Source: an uncultured Flavobacteriales bacterium
GTDB taxonomy: Bacteria; Bacteroidota; Bacteroidia; Flavobacteriales_D; Parvicellaceae
Length of the DNA stretch: 10,509 bases
NCBI GenBank assembly: GCA_937924345.1
Contig: CALDTD010000159.1
Coordinates: forward strand, 1 to 10,509
Reading direction: 5' to 3'
Shown here: piece by piece, positions 7,465 to 10,509 of the stretch
Layout: every line of letters begins with the position of its first letter
Position numbering within the stretch: the first letter of the stretch is position 1
Notes under the pieces: model-generated
What the model was told of the DNA's origin: nothing
Seen by the model: only the letters and a program-made list of their open reading frames with translations
Database searches by the model: none
Made by a program: the position numbers and the translations under genes

Positions 7465-7494
7465 CAAATTTAATGTTTTAAGACCAATGAGCAA
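7465..7494 (-). promoter_or_regulatory. Putative promoter of the BatA-type gene
   Basis: The minus strand has TTG (7492-7494), a 19-bp spacer, then TAAATTTG (7465-7472). This is an exact match to the Bacteroidota -33/-7 arrangement (TTG, 19-21 bp, TAnnTTTG). Only 8 bp separate the box from the ATG at 7456, so the transcript would have a leader of a few bases at most. Confidence 0.6.
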
Positions 7495-7524
7495 GTTAAA
7501 AAATTGATGCTTTTAACAAACTTG
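7492..7524. repeat. Imperfect inverted repeat in the divergent promoter region
   Basis: CAAGTTAAAA (7492-7501) is mirrored by TTTTAAC-AAA-CTTG (7511-7524), with three extra bases in the right arm and a 9-bp spacer. The left arm covers the -33 TTG of the BatA-type promoter. It could be an operator or chance symmetry in AT-rich DNA. Confidence 0.3.
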
Positions 7525-7570
7525 TGTTTACAACAACATTTTTTTTAGCTATTAATACTAAAATGTAGTT

Positions 7571-7578
7571 TAAATTTG
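7571..7578 (+). promoter_or_regulatory. Putative -7 promoter box of the beta-barrel protein gene
   Basis: TAAATTTG matches TAnnTTTG exactly. It lies 31 bp before the ATG at 7610, leaving a leader of roughly 25 bases that is almost pure A/T, typical of strongly expressed Bacteroidota genes. The -33 region is weak (TTAG near 7545-7548). Confidence 0.55.
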
Positions 7579-7609
7579 CACAATAATTAAAAATTATAAT
7601 ATAAAAATT

Positions 7610-8455
7610 ATGAAAAAAAATTTATTTTTTGTTGCAGCACTTTTCGCAGGTTCTGTAACTTTTGCTCAAACAACTGAGGTTAAAGATAACAATGACATGG
7701 TTGTTACTCCGCAAGCTGGTGACTGGGCAATTGGTTTTAATGCTAATCCATTAATTAACTATGTAGGAAATATGTTTAACGGTTCAACTGGTAACACATT
7801 TAACTCTGCATTTATTAACTCTACTGGATCTGCTGCTAATGCAATTTACGGTAAGTATTTTATTGATGCTAACACGGCCCTTAGAGGATCTTTTAGACTA
7901 AGAACTGCTTCTGGAACTTCTAATGTTTTAACAGATACAAATACAATTAATTCTAATCCAGCTTACATTACAGATGAATTTAAAGCAAGTGGTGGTGCTG
8001 TAGTTTTAGGTTTTGGAATTGAAAAAAGAAGAGGTCACAATAGATTACAAGGATACTACGGTGGTGAAGCACTAATCACATTAGGAGGAACAACTCCAAA
8101 TTTAACGAATACTTACGAAGTTGCTTTAGACTCTGCAAGTATAGCTGATGGTTATGTGAACAATGGTAGAGTTTTAACTTCTAAAGCTGGTTCTAGCTTT
8201 GGTGTTGGTGCTAGAGGTTTTATTGGTGCCGAGTATTTCTTTGCTCCAAAAATTTCTATCTCTGCTGAATACGGTTGGGGAGTTAGCTTCTCTAGAACTA
8301 GTGGAGGAGAAACTGTTACAGATAATTGGGGAATTGATGGAACTGCTACAGAGCCTTCAAACTTCCAAGTTACTACAGAAACTGGAAAATCATCTTCATT
8401 TAATTTAGATACTGATAACTTAGGTGGAGCAATCCGTTTAATGTTCCATTTCTAA
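7610..8455 (+). CDS. Outer-membrane beta-barrel protein, function unknown
   Basis: A 281-residue secreted protein. Its signal peptide (1-20) begins MKKNLFFVAALFAG and ends VTFAQ, the common Bacteroidota cleavage context. The mature chain alternates hydrophobic and polar residues and is rich in Gly, Asn, Thr and Ser. Strand-like stretches include DWAIGFNANPLINYVG (38-53), GGAVVLGFGIEK and SISAEYGWGVSF. The chain ends NLGGAIRLMFHF with a terminal Phe, the classic signal for BamA-dependent insertion. I therefore call it a small outer-membrane barrel (probably 8-12 strands) without assigning a transported substrate. It has its own promoter-like box and a strong terminator, so it is a single-gene unit. 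It uses GGT, GCT, TCT and ACT codons heavily, which together with the A/T-rich leader suggests high expression. It is the only plus-strand gene here. Confidence 0.85.
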   Translation: MKKNLFFVAALFAGSVTFAQTTEVKDNNDMVVTPQAGDWAIGFNANPLINYVGNMFNGSTGNTFNSAFINSTGSAANAIYGKYFIDANTALRGSFRLRTASGTSNVLTDTNTINSNPAYITDEFKASGGAVVLGFGIEKRRGHNRLQGYYGGEALITLGGTTPNLTNTYEVALDSASIADGYVNNGRVLTSKAGSSFGVGARGFIGAEYFFAPKISISAEYGWGVSFSRTSGGETVTDNWGIDGTATEPSNFQVTTETGKSSSFNLDTDNLGGAIRLMFHF

Positions 8456-8470
8456 TTAAAAGAAATAATT

Positions 8471-8508
8471 AAAAAAAGGGCTAACTCATTGAGTTAGCCC
8501 TTTTTTTT
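8471..8508. terminator. Bidirectional intrinsic terminator between the beta-barrel gene and recN
   Basis: GGGCTAACTC (8478-8487) pairs perfectly with GAGTTAGCCC (8491-8500) across a 3-nt loop (a 9-bp stem with a 5-nt loop is equivalent). It is flanked by seven A residues (8471-8477) and eight T residues (8501-8508). It therefore has a U-tract on either strand and can end both the beta-barrel transcript and the converging recN transcript. Confidence 0.93.
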
Positions 8509-8550
8509 GTGTCTGTCCGTCATAAAAATAAATTGACTTACGACAGATAC
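8509..8550. repeat. Imperfect inverted repeat downstream of recN
   Basis: GTGTCTGTC-C-GT (8509-8520) pairs with ACGACAGATAC (8540-8550), with one bulged base and one G-T pair around a 19-nt loop. It lies next to the bidirectional terminator but has no U-tract of its own on the minus strand. It may protect the recN transcript end or be incidental. Confidence 0.35.
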
Positions 8551-8564
8551 ATTTGATAACGTTT

Positions 8565-10214
8565 TTAATTCAATAACTCCTTTGCATTACTAATTGCAGC
8601 TTCTGTTGGATTTGCCCCACTCAACATTTTAGCTATTTCCACTAGGCGTTCATCATTATTTAATTGAACTATAAAAGTATGAGTCTGATCTTTTTTATCT
8701 TCTTTATAAACCTTTAAATGAGAACCACCTTTGCTAGCAACCTGAGGAAGATGTGTAATACTTATAACCTGTAATTTTTTGCCCATCTCCTGCATCATAC
8801 CGCCCATTTTACTAGCAACTACACCACTAACTCCAGTGTCAATTTCATCGAAAATTAAGGTTGGTAACATTCCTTTTTCTGCTAAAATTGTTTTTATGGC
8901 TAACATTACTCGCGATAATTCTCCTCCAGAGGCAACTTTCTTTAAAGAATCGAAGTTTGAGCCTTTATTAGTTGCTATTTGAAAATCAATACTTTCTATA
9001 CCATAATTAGAAGGTTCCTCTAACTTAGATAATACCACTTTAAAAATAGCATTAGGCATTGATAAGTCATTTAATATTTTTTTAATGCGCTTTTCTAATA
9101 CAACTGCTCCTTTTTCTCTTAAACCTGTTAGCTTACTACCAACAGACAATACCTCTTGTTTAGATTCTTTTGCTTTTTGATATAATTTTTCAAGCGTGTT
9201 ATCTAATGAATTGAATTGAACAGCTTTCTCTTCTAACTCCTCCTTCAATTGCTTTAAATCTGAAAGCCCAAATACATTATACTTTTTCTCTAACCGGTTA
9301 AACTCGCCCAGCAGTTCATCTAAATAAACTAAACGCTCTTCGTCCATTTCTAAATTGTTTAATTTATTCGAAACCTCAAAATCAACGTCTTGTAATTCTA
9401 TAATTGTACTTTTTACCCTAGCCATTAACTCTTGATAACTATCGTCAACACGCTCTAACTTAGATAAGGCTTGCTCTAACTGTTGCAAAACCTCGATTAC
9501 TCCGCCTTGTTCATTATTTATAATATTTGAAACCTCGTTGGAAATAGAAATTACATCTTCGGCATTTGCTAACAGATTATATTCTTGTTCTACCAACTCT
9601 TTGTCCTGATCTAAATCTATAGCACTTAACTCTTCTAGCTGAAAATTAATGTAGTCTTGCTCGGCTACAGCTTTTTGTTGTAATGCTTCGTTTTCTTTAA
9701 TCTGATTTAATATAACCTCATAGGACTTCAAAGCTGCCTTATAAGCCTCAAAAACAGCACTAGAATTGCTTGCTATATCTAAAACTAAACTTTGAAAACC
9801 AATGGTGTTTACTTGTTGCGTTTGATGTTGACTATGGATATCAATCAACCTTTCTCCTAGCTCTTTTAAAGTGGTTAATTTTACGGGGGTATCATTTATA
9901 AAAGCTCTAGACTTACCAGATGGAGTAATTTCTCTTCTTAATATTGTTTCTTCTTCAAAATCAATATCATTAAGATAAAAAAAAGAACTAAACTTCTTTT
10001 TACCTAACTTAAAAACTCCTTCAATAACGCACTTCTCATCTTTATTACGAAGTGACTTTAAATCTGCGCGCTCTCCTAATATTAAACCTAAAGCACCTAA
10101 CAAAATTGATTTACCAGACCCTGTTTCACCTGTTACAGCAGTAAAGCCATTCGTAAAATCAATCTCTATTTTATCAATAAGAGCGTAATTTTTTATAGAA
10201 AGTTTTTGAAGCAT
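8565..10214 (-). CDS. recN: DNA repair protein RecN
   Basis: An SMC-like ATPase that acts early in recombinational repair of double-strand breaks. At 549 residues it has the expected length. The N-terminal head begins LQKLSIKNYALIDKIEIDF (2-20) and carries Walker A GETGSGKS (29-36). A conserved IDIHSQHQTQQ segment lies at 124-134. The central region (about 155-365) is Glu/Lys/Leu-rich coiled coil. The C-terminal head has the ABC signature ASGGELSRVML (428-438), Walker B LIFDEIDTGVSG (453-464) and the switch histidine in ITHLPQVASKG (486-496). All ATPase motifs are intact. The ATG at 10212-10214 is supported by the conserved opening and by a TATATTTG box 25 bp upstream. I see no LexA-like operator. 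It converges with the beta-barrel gene and is preceded by a SUMF1-like gene on the same strand. Confidence 0.97.
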   Translation of the reverse strand: MLQKLSIKNYALIDKIEIDFTNGFTAVTGETGSGKSILLGALGLILGERADLKSLRNKDEKCVIEGVFKLGKKKFSSFFYLNDIDFEEETILRREITPSGKSRAFINDTPVKLTTLKELGERLIDIHSQHQTQQVNTIGFQSLVLDIASNSSAVFEAYKAALKSYEVILNQIKENEALQQKAVAEQDYINFQLEELSAIDLDQDKELVEQEYNLLANAEDVISISNEVSNIINNEQGGVIEVLQQLEQALSKLERVDDSYQELMARVKSTIIELQDVDFEVSNKLNNLEMDEERLVYLDELLGEFNRLEKKYNVFGLSDLKQLKEELEEKAVQFNSLDNTLEKLYQKAKESKQEVLSVGSKLTGLREKGAVVLEKRIKKILNDLSMPNAIFKVVLSKLEEPSNYGIESIDFQIATNKGSNFDSLKKVASGGELSRVMLAIKTILAEKGMLPTLIFDEIDTGVSGVVASKMGGMMQEMGKKLQVISITHLPQVASKGGSHLKVYKEDKKDQTHTFIVQLNNDERLVEIAKMLSGANPTEAAISNAKELLN

Positions 10215-10239
10215 TTGTTGCGTATTTAATCGACCACAA

Positions 10240-10247
10240 CAAATATA
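10240..10247 (-). promoter_or_regulatory. Putative -7 promoter box of recN
   Basis: The minus strand reads TATATTTG, an exact TAnnTTTG match, 25 bp upstream of the recN ATG and 12 bp after the stop of the upstream gene. No good -33 TTG is visible; that position would fall inside the upstream coding sequence. Confidence 0.5.
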
Positions 10248-10259
10248 AGTTTTAAAGTT

Positions 10260-10509
10260 TTAATTCGCTATCTCGATTACATATCTAAAACCAACATAAG
10301 GAGAAGCACCAGTAAAAGGCTCAAAAGTGTTTAAGCGTAAAGCATCTTTGAAAGAATCCCAATGTCCGCCGCGAGTAATGTATTTATCTTCGATTAGCTC
10401 TGCAACATTCCCGCTCATATTGTATAATCCGTACCCATTTTTGTAAAAAGCATTTACAGGAGAAATAAGATCGTCTTCAGCCATAATTGTTTTTCTCCCA
10501 ATTTTTATA
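10260..10509 (-). CDS. SUMF1/FGE-fold (formylglycine-generating-enzyme-like) protein, C-terminal part
   Basis: These are the last 82 codons of a gene that enters from beyond the right edge. The frame stays open to position 10509, and the Met at 10484 is only an internal residue. The visible sequence has the C-terminal hallmarks of the FGE-sulfatase (SUMF1) fold in order: SPVNAFYKNGYGLYNMSGNVAE, then RGGHWDSF, then YVGFRYV just before the stop. The two active-site cysteines of true formylglycine-generating enzymes fall in the stretch after RGG-W. Here that stretch (DSFKDALRLNTFEP) has no Cys, and the usual Trp after NVAE is Leu. It is therefore unlikely to be a sulfatase-maturing oxidase. Many such Bacteroidota proteins, including the gliding/type IX secretion lipoproteins GldJ and GldK, use the fold without catalysis. 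Which subgroup this is cannot be told from the fragment. Confidence 0.85.
   Translation of the reverse strand, partial: IKIGRKTIMAEDDLISPVNAFYKNGYGLYNMSGNVAELIEDKYITRGGHWDSFKDALRLNTFEPFTGASPYVGFRYVIEIAN

Noticed and set aside
8199..8408. Second plus-strand frame inside the beta-barrel gene.
   Set aside because: It is leucine-rich, low-complexity sequence produced by reading the barrel gene out of frame.
8509..8550. Hairpin downstream of recN considered as the recN terminator.
   Set aside because: On the minus strand the sequence after it is a run of A, not T. The stronger hairpin at 8478-8500 fits as the terminator for both genes. It was kept only as an inverted repeat.
10482..10484. ATG as the start of a short SUMF1-like gene.
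   Set aside because: The frame stays open upstream to the window edge, and 74 residues is far too short for the fold. It is an internal methionine.
1..10509. Search by eye for tRNA/rRNA genes, CRISPR arrays, insertion-sequence ends, riboswitches, and toxin-antitoxin or defence genes.
   Set aside because: Nothing was found. Coding sequence fills almost all of the window, the longest gap is 153 bp, and all genes but the DUF, BatA-type and barrel genes are recognised housekeeping or envelope families.

Overview
The window looks like chromosomal core sequence from a member of the Bacteroidota, most likely the Flavobacteriia or a close relative. The DNA is AT-rich (roughly two thirds A+T by eye). 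The genes lack Shine-Dalgarno sequences and have A/T-rich leaders. Several gene starts are preceded by the Bacteroidota -7 promoter box TAnnTTTG. The protein families point the same way: a five-POTRA BamA followed by two OmpH/Skp paralogues, a BatA-type membrane protein, a DUF6913-type protein, and signal peptides ending in AQ. Genus and family cannot be fixed from this sequence. I see no mobile element, phage gene, CRISPR array, RNA gene or defence system, and no undescribed system that I could defend.

Layout. All genes are on the minus strand except one. Positions 1-297 hold the first 99 codons of shikimate kinase (aroK), overlapped by the end of a DUF6913-type gene (287-841). Those two form a small transcription unit with its own promoter-like box at 862-869. 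A strong hairpin terminator (911-940) separates them from the envelope operon upstream: uppS (4572-5321), bamA (2003-4579), ompH-A (1460-1978) and ompH-B (954-1448), transcribed in that order with overlaps or gaps of at most 24 bp. Next is a 680-residue BatA/von Willebrand-type membrane protein (5414-7456). A 153-bp AT-rich divergent region separates it from the only plus-strand gene, a secreted outer-membrane beta-barrel protein (7610-8455). That gene converges on recN (8565-10214), with a bidirectional terminator at 8471-8508 between them. The window ends in the 3' part of a formylglycine-generating-enzyme-fold (SUMF1-like) gene (10260-10509).

How the genes work together. The central operon joins the first committed step of lipid-carrier synthesis for peptidoglycan and surface polysaccharide (UppS) to the outer-membrane protein insertase (BamA) and two periplasmic chaperones (OmpH/Skp). 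It is an envelope-building unit. The beta-barrel protein at 7610-8455 is the kind of client that the BamA/Skp machinery would insert. RecN (double-strand-break repair) and AroK (aromatic amino-acid synthesis) are housekeeping genes. No intergenic stretch exceeds 300 bp. The longest is the 153-bp divergent promoter region.
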